This document shows, piece after piece, positions 25,255-34,338 of a stretch of 64,000 nt of DNA. The notes below the pieces were generated by a model. The model was not told where the DNA came from. It made no database searches and saw only the letters and a list, made by a program, of their open reading frames with translations. The stretch covers positions 310,001 to 374,000 of the forward strand of contig NZ_VFPH01000002.1 in assembly GCF_006717045.1 (NCBI RefSeq), in the 5' to 3' direction. The stretch's first letter is position 1; the number at the start of each line of letters is the position of its first letter. Source of the stretch: Pseudonocardia cypriaca (GTDB taxonomy: Bacteria; Actinomycetota; Actinomycetes; Mycobacteriales; Pseudonocardiaceae). A program made the position numbers and the translations under genes.

Positions 25255-25647
25255 ATGATGTTGTCCTGGCCCGCCCCGCTCACCTGGCAGTACGCGCTCG
25301 CGACGGCCGGCATGATCCTGTTCTGGACCATGGCGATCTTCGCGGCGATCGTCCTCGTCCACTACCTCGGCCGGGAGCGCCCGGCCACGGTCGCGGTCGG
25401 ACGGACCGATCGGACGGTCGTCCCGATCACGAGCGCGACGAAGGCGAGCAGGACGTCCCGACCCGACGACGCGGTCGGCGGCGAGGACGTCCTCGGACCG
25501 CTTCAGGTGCATGCCGACGGGCTCCCGGGCGGCGATCGCCTCGGCAACGTCCACGTGCTCGGGTTCGGTCGCCGCCGCGTTCCGGGCGTGTTCGTGGAGC
25601 CGGTGCACGTGGACATGGCTTCGCAGCCGAGCGAGCGACTCGCGTAA
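25255..25647 (+). CDS. Hypothetical small membrane protein
   Basis: A GAGGAG ribosome binding site lies nine bases before the ATG, which supports translation. The first 45 residues form a clear membrane segment (MILFWTMAIFAAIVLVHYLG). The remaining 85 residues are polar and I do not recognise them; codon bias weakens there, so the gene may be frameshifted or truncated after the membrane anchor. It precedes the WrbA-like gene by 87 bp on the same strand. Confidence 0.45.
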   Translation: MMLSWPAPLTWQYALATAGMILFWTMAIFAAIVLVHYLGRERPATVAVGRTDRTVVPITSATKASRTSRPDDAVGGEDVLGPLQVHADGLPGGDRLGNVHVLGFGRRRVPGVFVEPVHVDMASQPSERLA

Positions 25648-25734
25648 CCACGGGTGCGGCTGCCGCCTCACATTCCGCGGTGCTGCCTCGTCGGATCTTC
25701 AGAGACGACCACCATCGCCGAAGGAGACCGACAC

Positions 25735-26343
25735 GTGGAACCCGTCAACGCCGCGATCGTCTACTACAGCGCCACCGGCACCGTGCACGCACTGGCGCGG
25801 GCCGTGGCCGAGGGCGCGGAGAAGGCAGGCGCCGAGGTGCGGCTGCGGAGGATCGCCGAGACCGCGCCGCAGGCGGCGATCGAGGCCAACCCGGCGTGGG
25901 CGCAGCACCTGCAGGAGGCCGCCGACATGCCGGTGGCCGCCCTCGACGACCTGGGGTGGGCCGACGTGGTGCTGTTCGGCACCCCCACCCGCTTCGGCAA
26001 CCCGGCCGGCCAGCTCAAGGCGTTCATCGACTCGGCCGGTCCGCTGTGGTTCTCGGGCGCGCTCGCCGGGAAGGTGTACTCGGCGTTCACGGCCAGCAAC
26101 ACCGCTCACGGTGGGCAGGAGTCCACGATCCTGGCGCTGAGCAACGTCTTCTACCACTGGGGCGGGATCATCGTGCCCCCCGGCTACACCGACCCCGTCC
26201 AGTTCCGGTCGGGCAACCCCTACGGCACCTCCCACGTGGCCGGTGACGGCCCGCCCGGCGAGGTCGCCGTGGAGGCGGCCCGCTACCAGGGCCGGCGCGC
26301 CGTCGAGACCGCGGCCGCGCTCAAGGCCGGCCGCGCGGCGTAG
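25735..26343 (+). CDS. NAD(P)H:quinone oxidoreductase, WrbA type
   Basis: This 202-aa flavodoxin-like protein has the FMN-binding loop YYSATGTVHALA near the N-terminus, the GTPTRFGNPAGQLKAFIDSAG segment and the SNTAHGGQESTIL loop typical of WrbA. It carries out two-electron reduction of quinones with NAD(P)H in the cytoplasm. The GTG at 25735 has AAGGAG eight bases upstream. The following NTF2-like gene starts 9 bp later, so the two form an operon. Confidence 0.88.
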   Translation: MEPVNAAIVYYSATGTVHALARAVAEGAEKAGAEVRLRRIAETAPQAAIEANPAWAQHLQEAADMPVAALDDLGWADVVLFGTPTRFGNPAGQLKAFIDSAGPLWFSGALAGKVYSAFTASNTAHGGQESTILALSNVFYHWGGIIVPPGYTDPVQFRSGNPYGTSHVAGDGPPGEVAVEAARYQGRRAVETAAALKAGRAA

Positions 26344-26352
26344 GGGACGGAC

Positions 26353-26805
26353 ATGGGGAACACGCCCGAGAACGAGGTCGCCGCGCTGCTCGACGAGCGG
26401 GTCGAGGCCTGCCGCGTCAAGGACATCGACCGGCTGATGGCGCTCTACTCCCCCGACGTCGTCTACTTCGACGTCGTCCCCCCGCTGCACTTCACGGGGA
26501 CCGACTCGGTGCGCCGGAACTTCCGGCGCTGGTTCGACGAGTACGAGGGCCCGATCGGTCTCACGACCGTCCACCAGCAGGTCGCGGCGAGCGGGGACGT
26601 CGCGTTCGCACACATGATCCACCACGACACCGGCCCGCTCGACGCCGAGAGCGCGACGCACGAGCAGGTCGAGGACCGCAGCCTGTGGCTGCGCTCGACC
26701 GTCTGCCTCCGCAGGACCGAGCAGGGGTGGCGGATCACGCACGAACACATCTCGCTGCCCGTCGACCTCCGGACCATGCAGGCCGTGCTGGACCTCACGC
26801 CCTGA
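26353..26805 (+). CDS. SnoaL/NTF2-like protein
   Basis: This 150-aa single-domain protein has the cone-shaped NTF2 fold signature: a helical start (LLDERVEACRVKDIDRLMALYSPDVVYFDV) followed by curved strands ending in GWRITHEHIS. Such proteins are isomerases, hydratases or binding proteins; the activity cannot be named. It is co-directional with the WrbA-like reductase 9 bp upstream and ends 16 bp from the convergent GH4 gene. Confidence 0.8.
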   Translation: MGNTPENEVAALLDERVEACRVKDIDRLMALYSPDVVYFDVVPPLHFTGTDSVRRNFRRWFDEYEGPIGLTTVHQQVAASGDVAFAHMIHHDTGPLDAESATHEQVEDRSLWLRSTVCLRRTEQGWRITHEHISLPVDLRTMQAVLDLTP

Positions 26806-26821
26806 CCGTCGGCCGGCGGTG

Positions 26822-28183
26822 TCACACCTGCAGCTCGTCGGGCAGGTACGCCTTGTGCGCGGCGAAGAGATCGTCGACCATCGCCCGGATCCGGTCGAGC
26901 GTGAGCAGCGCGGAGGTGAGCGGGTCGGCCATCACCGCGTGGTAGACGTGCTCGCGCCGACCGGTCAGGGCCGCCGTCACGGCCAGTTCCTGCACGTTGA
27001 CACCCGTCCGGTTCACGGCGGCGCACTGCGGCGGGAGCGCGCCGAACACGGTGGGCTGCACACCGTTGCCGTCCACGAGACAGGCCACCTCCACGCAGCA
27101 GCCGTCGGGCAGGTTCGTCACGAGCCCGGTGTTGGGCACGTTGCCGTAGATGACGCTCTCCCGGCCGGTCTCCATGCTGTGCACGATCGCGGCCCCGTAC
27201 TCCACGGAGGGAGCGAGCTCGCGCTTCAGGTCCTCCAGCAGCCGGTCGGTCTGGCCCTGCTCGTCGTGCGCGGAGCAGATCTCGTAGTAGTCCCAACGCT
27301 GCGGGATGAACTCCCGCACGAGCTCGGGCGACTTGCGGAAGTAGGGCAGGTACTCCGAGGCGTGGTGGCTGGACTCGGTGTGGAAGTAGCCGAAGGCGTC
27401 CATGATCGCCGTCCGGACCCGCTCGTTGCCGCCCTCGTACACCGACGCGCCGCGGTCGGCACCGCTGTGGTCGCCGTGGTCGTCCGCGAGCCCGTCGCCG
27501 GATGCCCCGTGCAGGTGCCGCCGCGTCATGACCTGCCGCAGCCGCGGGTACAGGTCCTCGGCGCCGCGGCGGAAGTCGGTGAACCAGGACTGGTGGTTGA
27601 TCCCGGCCGCCCGGAAGGTCACGTCCTCGTACGGGACGCCGAGCTCGCGGGCGAGCATCCGCGAGGTGCCCTGCACGCTGTGGCACAGGCCGACGGTCCG
27701 CGCGCCGAGCGCGTTGAGGTACCAGGTGGACATCGCCATCGGGTTGGCGTAGTTGATCACTTGTGCGCCGGGGGCGACCTCGGCCAGATCGGCGGCGATC
27801 TCGCGGTACGCCACCACCGAGCGCAGGAAGCGGAAGACCCCGCCCGGGCCGAGCGTGTCACCCACCGTCTGGTCCACGCCGTAGCGGCGCGGGATCTCGA
27901 CGTCGTCGCGGAAGGCGTCGATCCCGCCCACCTGGAAGGTGATGATCACGTAGTCGGCGCCGGCCAGCGCGGTGCGCCGGTCGGTGGTGCTCTCGACGAC
28001 GGTCGGGAAGCCGTGGTGCGCGACGAGCGCACGCGTTGCGGCCGCCGTCCGCTCGAGCCGACCGGCGTCGATGTCCATCAGGGCGAGCGTGCTGTCGCGC
28101 AGCGCCGGGTAGCTCAGCAGGTCACCGACGAGCCGGAACGGGAACACGTACCCACCGGCACCCACAATGGTGATCTTCGCCAT
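26822..28183 (-). CDS. Glycoside hydrolase family 4 (alpha-galactosidase/glucuronidase-like)
   Basis: This 453-aa protein has the GH4 Rossmann start (KITIVGAGGYVFPF), DIDAGRLERT, the NYANPMAM and CHSVQG metal-ligand segments, and GINHQSW. GH4 enzymes use NAD and Mn for a redox-assisted hydrolysis and act in the cytoplasm. The lack of a phosphosugar loop I can identify leaves alpha-galactosidase (MelA-like) or alpha-glucuronidase as options. The ATG at 28183 follows AAGGAG. The gene is divergent from an AraC regulator, which probably controls it. Confidence 0.88.
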   Translation of the reverse strand: MAKITIVGAGGYVFPFRLVGDLLSYPALRDSTLALMDIDAGRLERTAAATRALVAHHGFPTVVESTTDRRTALAGADYVIITFQVGGIDAFRDDVEIPRRYGVDQTVGDTLGPGGVFRFLRSVVAYREIAADLAEVAPGAQVINYANPMAMSTWYLNALGARTVGLCHSVQGTSRMLARELGVPYEDVTFRAAGINHQSWFTDFRRGAEDLYPRLRQVMTRRHLHGASGDGLADDHGDHSGADRGASVYEGGNERVRTAIMDAFGYFHTESSHHASEYLPYFRKSPELVREFIPQRWDYYEICSAHDEQGQTDRLLEDLKRELAPSVEYGAAIVHSMETGRESVIYGNVPNTGLVTNLPDGCCVEVACLVDGNGVQPTVFGALPPQCAAVNRTGVNVQELAVTAALTGRREHVYHAVMADPLTSALLTLDRIRAMVDDLFAAHKAYLPDELQV

Positions 28184-28281
28184 GGTGGAGCTCCTTCGAT
28201 CGACGTCCGGTCCGTCCACGCTAGGAGCTGAGGCGCCTAGGATCGGTACGCCAACGTCGGGCGGAGTTCCAGGATCCTCAG

Positions 28282-29124
28282 GTGCCAGCGGCCGCGAGCA
28301 TCACCGAGCAACCATCGGGGCTGGCGTGCTGGCAGGGCCGCGGCCACGCCATGGCGAGCGCGCACCGCCACGACGACCTCGAGGTCAACCTCGTCGACGA
28401 CCAGCCCCTCACCTACCTCTTCGGCGGCGCGCTGGTGACGATCCAGCCCGGCCACGCCGCGCTGTTCTGGGCCGCGGTGCCGCACCGGCTCATCGACACC
28501 CCGCAGAACTGGCAGGCCCGCGTGGCGTGGCTGCACGTCCCGCTCGCCCGCGTGCTCGACTGGGGGCTGCCGGGCCGGGCGATCGCAGATCTGTTGCAGG
28601 GCACCCCGCTCATCACCCGGCACTCCGGGCACCCCGGCCGCGAGGCGTTCACCCGCTGGTCGGCCGACCTCACCAGCACGTCGGCCGATCTGCGCGCGAT
28701 CGCCGTGCTGGAGATCCAGGCCGGTGTCCGCCGGCTGCTGCGCACCGCGGCACCGGCGGGCGACGAGGCGCGGGCGGTGCCCGACGCCGTCCGCCACGTC
28801 GTCGCGATGGCGCGCTACATCACCGAGAACTTCCGGGAACCGGTCCAGGTGGCGGACGTCGCCGCGGTCGCGCACCTGAACCCGAACTACGCGATGACGC
28901 TGTTCCGGCAGGTGCTCGGCACGACCGTGCACACCTACCTCACCGATCGGCGCATCGCCGAGGCCCAGCGGCGGCTGCTGACCAGCACGGCGACGACGCG
29001 CCGGATCGCCGAGGACACCGGCTTCGGCTCGCACAGCGGGTTCTACGCCGCATTCACCCGGGCCTGCGGCATGCCGCCGGGCCGCTACCGCCGGCTGCAC
29101 CGCGGCGCAGCACCGGGCGGCTGA
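28282..29124 (+). CDS. AraC-family transcriptional regulator
   Basis: This 280-aa protein has an N-terminal cupin-like sensor (HRHDDLEVNLVDDQPLTYLFGG) and a C-terminal pair of helix-turn-helix motifs (about 190-275; VADVAAVAHLNPNYAMTLFRQVLG and TTRRIAEDTGFGSHSGFYAAF). The layout is MelR-like, which fits its position divergent from a GH4 glycosidase, 98 bp away. It starts with GTG. Confidence 0.88.
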   Translation: MPAAASITEQPSGLACWQGRGHAMASAHRHDDLEVNLVDDQPLTYLFGGALVTIQPGHAALFWAAVPHRLIDTPQNWQARVAWLHVPLARVLDWGLPGRAIADLLQGTPLITRHSGHPGREAFTRWSADLTSTSADLRAIAVLEIQAGVRRLLRTAAPAGDEARAVPDAVRHVVAMARYITENFREPVQVADVAAVAHLNPNYAMTLFRQVLGTTVHTYLTDRRIAEAQRRLLTSTATTRRIAEDTGFGSHSGFYAAFTRACGMPPGRYRRLHRGAAPGG

Positions 29125-29245
29125 ACCTCGGAGCGCCTCACCTGCCGTCGCACACCGCGACCCCTTCGACGTATCAGGCTCCGGTCACCGGACCTCGTCC
29201 GACCGAGCCGCGCCCCCGGGTCGGGCGGGGACGAAGGAGACGCGG

Positions 29246-30184
29246 ATGGAACGCGCTCTGCACAACGGGGTCGTGCCTCGACGGAACCGGCCGGCTGCCG
29301 GCATCCGACGTCCCGCCCCCGATCCGGCGCCGCCGCCGACCGGGCTCGACGTGGCGAAGGTCGTCGAGTACGTCAGCCTGGTCGCCGCACCGGCAACGCT
29401 CGTCAGCGCGCTGGTGTACTGGCTGGGCTTCGAGCTCGTCGACGCCCGCTCGGCCTACTTCGGCATCGGCACCGGCGTGCTCGGCTACTCCGCCACGGAC
29501 TACCTCCTCCGCGGCGCCGAAGCCGGCGTGGTGCCGCTCTTCGTGCTGTTCACCGCCGCGGTTGTCGTGATCCTGCTGCACGCCGCGGTCACGGCGCTGG
29601 CAGCGCGGGTGGGCGGTGCGACCTGGCTGCACCGAACGGCGACGGGCGCCGTCATCGCCGGCGTCCTGGTGTTCGGCGTCGGGCTGATCGGCCTCTTCTC
29701 CCCGCTGCCGCCGCCGCTGGACTGGTACCTCCTGCGACCCGTTCTCCTGGCGGGCGGACCGCTCATCGCGATCGAGGCCGCACGCATGATGCGGACCCGG
29801 CTGCGCCCGCATCACGCCCGGATGGCGGGCGTCGCGGTGGCGGGCCTCGTGGCCCTCAGCGCGTTCTGGGCCATGTCGATCTACGCGGACGCGCTCGGCC
29901 GCGGCCGGGCCATGGCGCTCGGCGCGGACGTCACGAAGGCCCTCCCCGCGGTGAGCGTCTACAGCGAACGATCGCTCGGCGTCCCCGACACCTTGGCGCG
30001 TGCCGACCGGGTGACCGGGCCCGACGAGCGCTACCCCTACCGGTACCGGGGCCTGCGGCTCCTGGTGATGTCCGGCGGCAAGTACTTCCTCGTGCCCGAT
30101 GGATGGACCCGCGCGAGCGGCGCCGTGCTCGTCATCCCCGACAACCCCGACATCCGCGTCGAGTTCTCTCCGGGAGGCTCCTGA
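29246..30184 (+). CDS. Multi-pass membrane protein of unknown function
   Basis: This 312-aa protein has a 35-residue Pro/Arg-rich cytoplasmic start, about five hydrophobic segments (VEYVSLVAAPATLVSALVYWLGFELV; VVPLFVLFTAAVVVILLHAAVTALA; AVIAGVLVFGVGLIGLF; LLAGGPLIAI; MAGVAVAGLVALSAFWAMSIYA) and a 90-residue extracytoplasmic tail. I do not recognise a family. It overlaps the start of a lipoprotein gene by one base, so the two are translationally coupled and may form a surface complex. Confidence 0.75.
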   Translation: MERALHNGVVPRRNRPAAGIRRPAPDPAPPPTGLDVAKVVEYVSLVAAPATLVSALVYWLGFELVDARSAYFGIGTGVLGYSATDYLLRGAEAGVVPLFVLFTAAVVVILLHAAVTALAARVGGATWLHRTATGAVIAGVLVFGVGLIGLFSPLPPPLDWYLLRPVLLAGGPLIAIEAARMMRTRLRPHHARMAGVAVAGLVALSAFWAMSIYADALGRGRAMALGADVTKALPAVSVYSERSLGVPDTLARADRVTGPDERYPYRYRGLRLLVMSGGKYFLVPDGWTRASGAVLVIPDNPDIRVEFSPGGS

Positions 30185-30906
30185 TGGGCCTGTTCACGCG
30201 CGTCCTGCCGCTGCTCGTGGTGGCCGTCACCGGCGCGTGCGCCTCGCCTTCGACCGGCGTCACCGAGGACCGGTCGGGGAACGCCGCGGCCACGATCACC
30301 TCGTCGCCGTCCTCCCCGGGGGACGGCGACGGCGCGGACGGCTCACCCGGTGTCGGCGTCGACGGTCAGGATGGTCAGGACGGACAGGACGGGACGAGCG
30401 GCCGCGGGGATGACGCCGACGGGAGGGACGGGAACCCACCCACGTCCTCCCGTGGCCCGGACGGCAGCTCCTTCTCCGCGACCACCAACGACGTGCTCAT
30501 CGGTCCGAACTTCGCGCGCGAGCAGACGGTGTCGTTCGGCTCCACGTCGCCCGGGTCCACAGTGACGAGGGCGGTCGAGCTCGTGGGTTTCGGCGGGGCG
30601 ACGGTGTCGTCGGTGAGCTTGACCTCCGAGAGCGGCACGTTCCGCCTCCTCAACAACAGCTGCCCGGGCACCGGGCCCTCGTGCGGGGTGAGGGTCATCG
30701 CCTCCCCACCGACCGAGGGCGAACACGAGGGCACCCTCTGGGTCAGCTACACGACCGCCGACAACAAGCCCGGAAGCACCGGGGTGGAACTGACGGTCAG
30801 CGGCGAAGGAGGCGGTTCCGAGCTGAGGTCGTCGGAGGTCGGGACCACCGAGCCGGAGGTGCCGGAGGAGAGCGCCACCGAGAGCCCACCGACCACCTCG
30901 GGCTGA
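30184..30906 (+). CDS. Secreted lipoprotein with Asp-Gly-Gln repeat linker
   Basis: This 240-aa protein has a signal peptide with lipobox VTGAC. A low-complexity region follows (about 40-95) with repeated Asp-Gly-Gln units (DGQDGQDGQDG). A beta-sandwich-like domain (about 100-205) resembles Ig-type choice-of-anchor domains (TVSFGSTSPGSTVTRAVELVGFGG). A Ser/Thr/Glu/Pro-rich tail closes it. The repeats probably form a flexible stalk. It is coupled to the membrane protein upstream. No function is assigned. Confidence 0.78.
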   Translation: MGLFTRVLPLLVVAVTGACASPSTGVTEDRSGNAAATITSSPSSPGDGDGADGSPGVGVDGQDGQDGQDGTSGRGDDADGRDGNPPTSSRGPDGSSFSATTNDVLIGPNFAREQTVSFGSTSPGSTVTRAVELVGFGGATVSSVSLTSESGTFRLLNNSCPGTGPSCGVRVIASPPTEGEHEGTLWVSYTTADNKPGSTGVELTVSGEGGGSELRSSEVGTTEPEVPEESATESPPTTSG

Positions 30907-30953
30907 GGCGCCGACCGTTCGGCACAGCACGAATGCACCGCTCCGCCTGGGGC

Positions 30954-32639
30954 TCAGATACTCCCGGGCGCGGTGACGAGCACGGTGGACTGGGCGCGAT
31001 CGACCGACAACCGCTCCTGCTGGATCCGGTCGATCAAGCTCTCGGCACGCTCCATCGACCCGATCAGCGCCAGGAGCGCGCCCTTCTCGGTGGCCGGGAT
31101 GTCTCCGGCGTCGATCACCCGCCAGCGCATGGCCTCGAACTCGGCCTGACCGAGTGCGGCCGGCAGGCCCATGAGCGCATCGGTTCCGGGGCCGGCGGCG
31201 GCGGTGAGGGCCGACAACTTCTGCTCCAGATGACCGAGGCCCTCGCCGAGGATGGTCTCCCCGGCGGGGCTGAACTGCTCACGCCGGACCCGCCGGGCGA
31301 TCTGGTGCAGCGACTCGCTCAGGGAGCCGGTGAAGTCGGCCTCCTCGATCATGCTGGCCACCAGGTCCATCTGTTCGCGCGACAGGTCCTCCTTGAACAG
31401 CTGCGCCGAGTACGCGCGGATCTCGCGGGACAGTGCGTCGAGCGACTCGTGGAGCTCGGCGGGCTTCTTCGGCGCACCCTTCTTGTCCCGTGCGATGTCG
31501 AGGAACACCTGCCCGGCTCCCAGTGCGCGCGCCACTTCCTGGCGCATCGCGGGAACCGCCCGGTTGAAGTCCTCCAGCGCCCTGCGATCGAGGTACTTGG
31601 GCACCGAGTAGTCCTCCAGGTCCTCCTCGGTGGTGTGCCCGATGCGCTTGAGCACCCGCTCGAAGACGTTGACGAAGGGGAACAGCAGCAGCACGTTGAA
31701 GACGTTGAAGAAGATCGAGAACAGGCCGACGGCGACCGGGACCAGCGGGAATGTCTCCTGCCCGTCCACCACAACCGGGACCCCCGGGTCACCGCCGAAG
31801 AAGCCCATCACCCAGGTGAGGACCCCGATCGCCGGGAAGAAGAGCGCCAGCACGACGCACACGCCGATGAAGTTGAACCCGATGTGCGCGTAGGCGGTGC
31901 GCTTCGCGTTCTTCGACAGGTTCAGCGAGGCGATCCACGACGTGATGGTCGTCCCCAGGTCCGCGCCGATCGCGAAGGCGATGGCGGTCTGCCAGTCGAG
32001 CACGCCCGCTGCCCCGAGGCCCATGACGATGCCGATCGTCGCGGACGAGGAGTGGATCAGCGCGGTGATGAGCGCGGCGATCAGCGCGCAGGAGACCACT
32101 CCGACGAACGTCGAGGAGTCCAGGCCCGAGATGATCGCCATCACTTCCGGTAGCTGGCGAAGCGGCTTGAGGCCGCCGGTCATCAGGTTGAGGCCGTAGA
32201 AGATCAGCGCGAACCCCATCGCCGCGAGGGCGATGTTCTTGAGCCGGTCGGTCTTCGCGAAGCAGTACACGGTGGCGAAGATCCCGCCGAACAGCAGGCC
32301 GAGCGGACCCAGCGGCAACGCGATCAGGCCGTTGCCGAGCGTGGTGCCGATGTTGGCACCCATGATCACGCCGATGGCCCCGCGCAGGCCCAGCACCCCG
32401 GTGTTGACCAACCCGACCGTCATCACTGTCATCGCGGTGGACGACTGGATGACCCCCGTGATGACGGTCCCGGCGACCACCCCCTTGAGCGGGCTACCGG
32501 CCATCCTGGCCAGCAGCGCGCGCATCTTGTTCACCGACAACGACTGGATGCCCCGGTCCATGAACTCCAGGCCGAGCAGGAAGATGCCCAGACCCCCGAC
32601 GACCGGGACCAGGATCTCCTTGAAGACGTCGACTTCCAT
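30954..32639 (-). CDS. Na/Pi cotransporter family protein with PhoU-like tail
   Basis: This 561-aa protein carries the two inverted Na/Pi cotransporter repeats with signature GVIQSSTAM and the second copy LIHSSSATI (His in place of the usual Gln). About eight membrane helices are followed by a cytoplasmic helical region (about 370-561) like PhoU. It moves phosphate, or another anion, with sodium across the inner membrane. It follows a PstS-like gene by 33 bp on the same strand. Confidence 0.88.
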   Translation of the reverse strand: MEVDVFKEILVPVVGGLGIFLLGLEFMDRGIQSLSVNKMRALLARMAGSPLKGVVAGTVITGVIQSSTAMTVMTVGLVNTGVLGLRGAIGVIMGANIGTTLGNGLIALPLGPLGLLFGGIFATVYCFAKTDRLKNIALAAMGFALIFYGLNLMTGGLKPLRQLPEVMAIISGLDSSTFVGVVSCALIAALITALIHSSSATIGIVMGLGAAGVLDWQTAIAFAIGADLGTTITSWIASLNLSKNAKRTAYAHIGFNFIGVCVVLALFFPAIGVLTWVMGFFGGDPGVPVVVDGQETFPLVPVAVGLFSIFFNVFNVLLLFPFVNVFERVLKRIGHTTEEDLEDYSVPKYLDRRALEDFNRAVPAMRQEVARALGAGQVFLDIARDKKGAPKKPAELHESLDALSREIRAYSAQLFKEDLSREQMDLVASMIEEADFTGSLSESLHQIARRVRREQFSPAGETILGEGLGHLEQKLSALTAAAGPGTDALMGLPAALGQAEFEAMRWRVIDAGDIPATEKGALLALIGSMERAESLIDRIQQERLSVDRAQSTVLVTAPGSI

Positions 32640-32672
32640 CCCACTTCCTCTCGGCGAGGGGTATCGATCCGG

Positions 32673-33839
32673 TCAGGCGCCGGGCGTGAGCGCGGTCGCG
32701 GAGTAGGCCTGAACCGCTTGCGCGGCCGCGGGAGGCAACGGCAGGTAGCCCAGGTCCTGGGCGGCGCCGTCGTACTGCTCCATCACGAATGCGAGGTAGC
32801 GCAGCGTCCGCTCGGTGTCCTGCCGGAACTGCGGACTGCGCTTCACGACCGCGTAGATGGCCGCCGTGATCGGATAGGCCTGCGGGTCGTCGGCCGTGCT
32901 CAGCGGTGTGACGTAGTCGTCGCGGCCGGACCAGTCGTGGCCGGCGACCGCGGCCGACATGGCGGCTGCGCCGGGCACCGTGAACCGACCGGCGGCGTTG
33001 CGCAGCGCGGCGACCCGCAGGCCGGCACGCTGGGCCTGGCCCTGCTCGACGTACCCGATCGCACCGGGAGTGCCGCGGACGGCCTCGATCAACCCTCCGG
33101 TCCGCTCGGCACCGGTTCCGGTCGGCCGGCTGATCGTGTTGCTGGTCCCGGGGCCTGCCGCCCAGTCGGGGCTCCCGGCGCTGAGGTAGCCGGTGAACCC
33201 GTGGGTCGAGCCTGAGCCGTCGCTGCGGTGCACCGCGGTGATGTCGAGGTCCGGCAGCGTGAGGCCGGGGTTGAGCGCGGCGATCGCCGGGTCGTTCCAC
33301 CTCGTGGTCCGGCCCAGGTAGATGCTCGCCACGGTGGGGGCGTCCAGCTGAAGGGCCTGCCCGGCCGGCAGGTCCAGGTTGTGCACGACCGCCACGGCGC
33401 CCAACGCGATCGGCAACTGCACCGCCCCGAGCTGGGCCAGGCCATCAGCCGAGAGCGGGTAGTCCGACATCGCGAAGTCGACCTCGGGGTCGGCCAGCCG
33501 CATGATGCCGCCGAGCGAACCGACCGGCTCGTACTGGATCCCCGAGCCGTCCAGCACCCAGTCGTTCCCGGTCTGGGCCGCGCGGGACGGGTTGTCCGCG
33601 GCCTGGACACTGCGGAACGCCGCCGCCGACCGCTCGATCAGGGGCTGCGCCAGCGTCGACCCGGCCCCGATGATCTGGGTCTGTTGGCCGCGGCCGGCCA
33701 GCAGCAGCGCCACGAGCCCGACCACGGTCAGGATCAACAGCGGCATCAGGATGCGACGCAGGCGCGCACTGCGCGTGCGGAGCACCGGGACACCATCATC
33801 GGCCGAGCCAAGCACGAGGTCCCGCCTCTCAGTACCCAC
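32673..33839 (-). CDS. PstS-like phosphate-binding protein with membrane anchor
   Basis: This 388-aa protein has a transmembrane anchor (LMPLLILTVVGLVALLLAG) in place of a lipobox signal, then a PstS fold (IIGAGSTLAQPLIERSAAAF; DFAMSDYPL; HRSDGSGSTHGFTGYL; TPGAIGYVEQGQA). The SDGSGST-type loop matches the phosphate site of PstS. No pstC, pstA or pstB follows. Instead the next gene is a Na/Pi cotransporter, so it may feed or sense phosphate for a secondary transporter. The GTG start at 33839 lacks a ribosome binding site. Confidence 0.85.
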   Translation of the reverse strand: MGTERRDLVLGSADDGVPVLRTRSARLRRILMPLLILTVVGLVALLLAGRGQQTQIIGAGSTLAQPLIERSAAAFRSVQAADNPSRAAQTGNDWVLDGSGIQYEPVGSLGGIMRLADPEVDFAMSDYPLSADGLAQLGAVQLPIALGAVAVVHNLDLPAGQALQLDAPTVASIYLGRTTRWNDPAIAALNPGLTLPDLDITAVHRSDGSGSTHGFTGYLSAGSPDWAAGPGTSNTISRPTGTGAERTGGLIEAVRGTPGAIGYVEQGQAQRAGLRVAALRNAAGRFTVPGAAAMSAAVAGHDWSGRDDYVTPLSTADDPQAYPITAAIYAVVKRSPQFRQDTERTLRYLAFVMEQYDGAAQDLGYLPLPPAAAQAVQAYSATALTPGA

Positions 33840-33951
33840 TCGAGTGACGGCGATGAGCCGTCCGGGGTATGAGTACTGGGCGGTGGTGAACGCCGTGCAG
33901 CCGCCGCACCGTCCTAATGGGAACGGCGCATTTACACGCGCTGCCGGCCGC

Positions 33952-34227
33952 TCACCCTCCGGTGGGCAGCGGGTCCAGGTGGGTCGTCGTGGGCGGGCCC
34001 GGGGTGCGGCCGGGCGGCGGGTACTCGCAGTCGAGCTGGCTCACGTCGACATCCCGGCCTTCCCCGTAGTCCTCACCCTCCTGCGCGGTGTAGACGAACG
34101 TGCAGGCACGGCCGTGGGCGTCGGTGAAGCTGCTGACGTAGATCTCGTCGTTGGTGGCGCATCCGACGAGGGCGAGCGCGGCCACGGCGAGGCCTGCGCC
34201 GCGGAGGAGCTGCTTCGACGCGTTCAC
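33952..34227 (-). CDS. Small lipoprotein of unknown function
   Basis: This 91-aa protein starts at GTG 34227 with a signal peptide and lipobox LVGC (LAVAALALVGC). The mature part has two further Cys residues (ACTFVYTAQEGED, QLDCEYPP), possibly a disulfide pair, and ends in a Pro/Thr-rich tail. It resembles many short actinobacterial lipoproteins with a Cys pair. No function can be given. Confidence 0.68.
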   Translation of the reverse strand: MNASKQLLRGAGLAVAALALVGCATNDEIYVSSFTDAHGRACTFVYTAQEGEDYGEGRDVDVSQLDCEYPPPGRTPGPPTTTHLDPLPTGG

Positions 34228-34338
34228 GGCGGGAGTCAAGCAGACAGCGGTGGCGGGCGGATGAACATCGACCGACGCGGGGTCGTCGACGCAGCGCGCA
34301 CCCGGGCCTCCCTCGGGCACCGGCCGCGGCGTCGTGCC

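Noticed and set aside
25123..25671. Minus-strand frame of 182 codons opposite the small membrane protein
   Set aside because: Codon bias is mixed and no ribosome site or motif is seen; the plus-strand gene has a good ribosome site and a membrane helix. I am not certain of this.
30910..30923. GCCGA-n4-TCGGC hairpin between convergent lipoprotein and Na/Pi genes
   Set aside because: The stem is only five pairs without a T-run; too weak to call a terminator.
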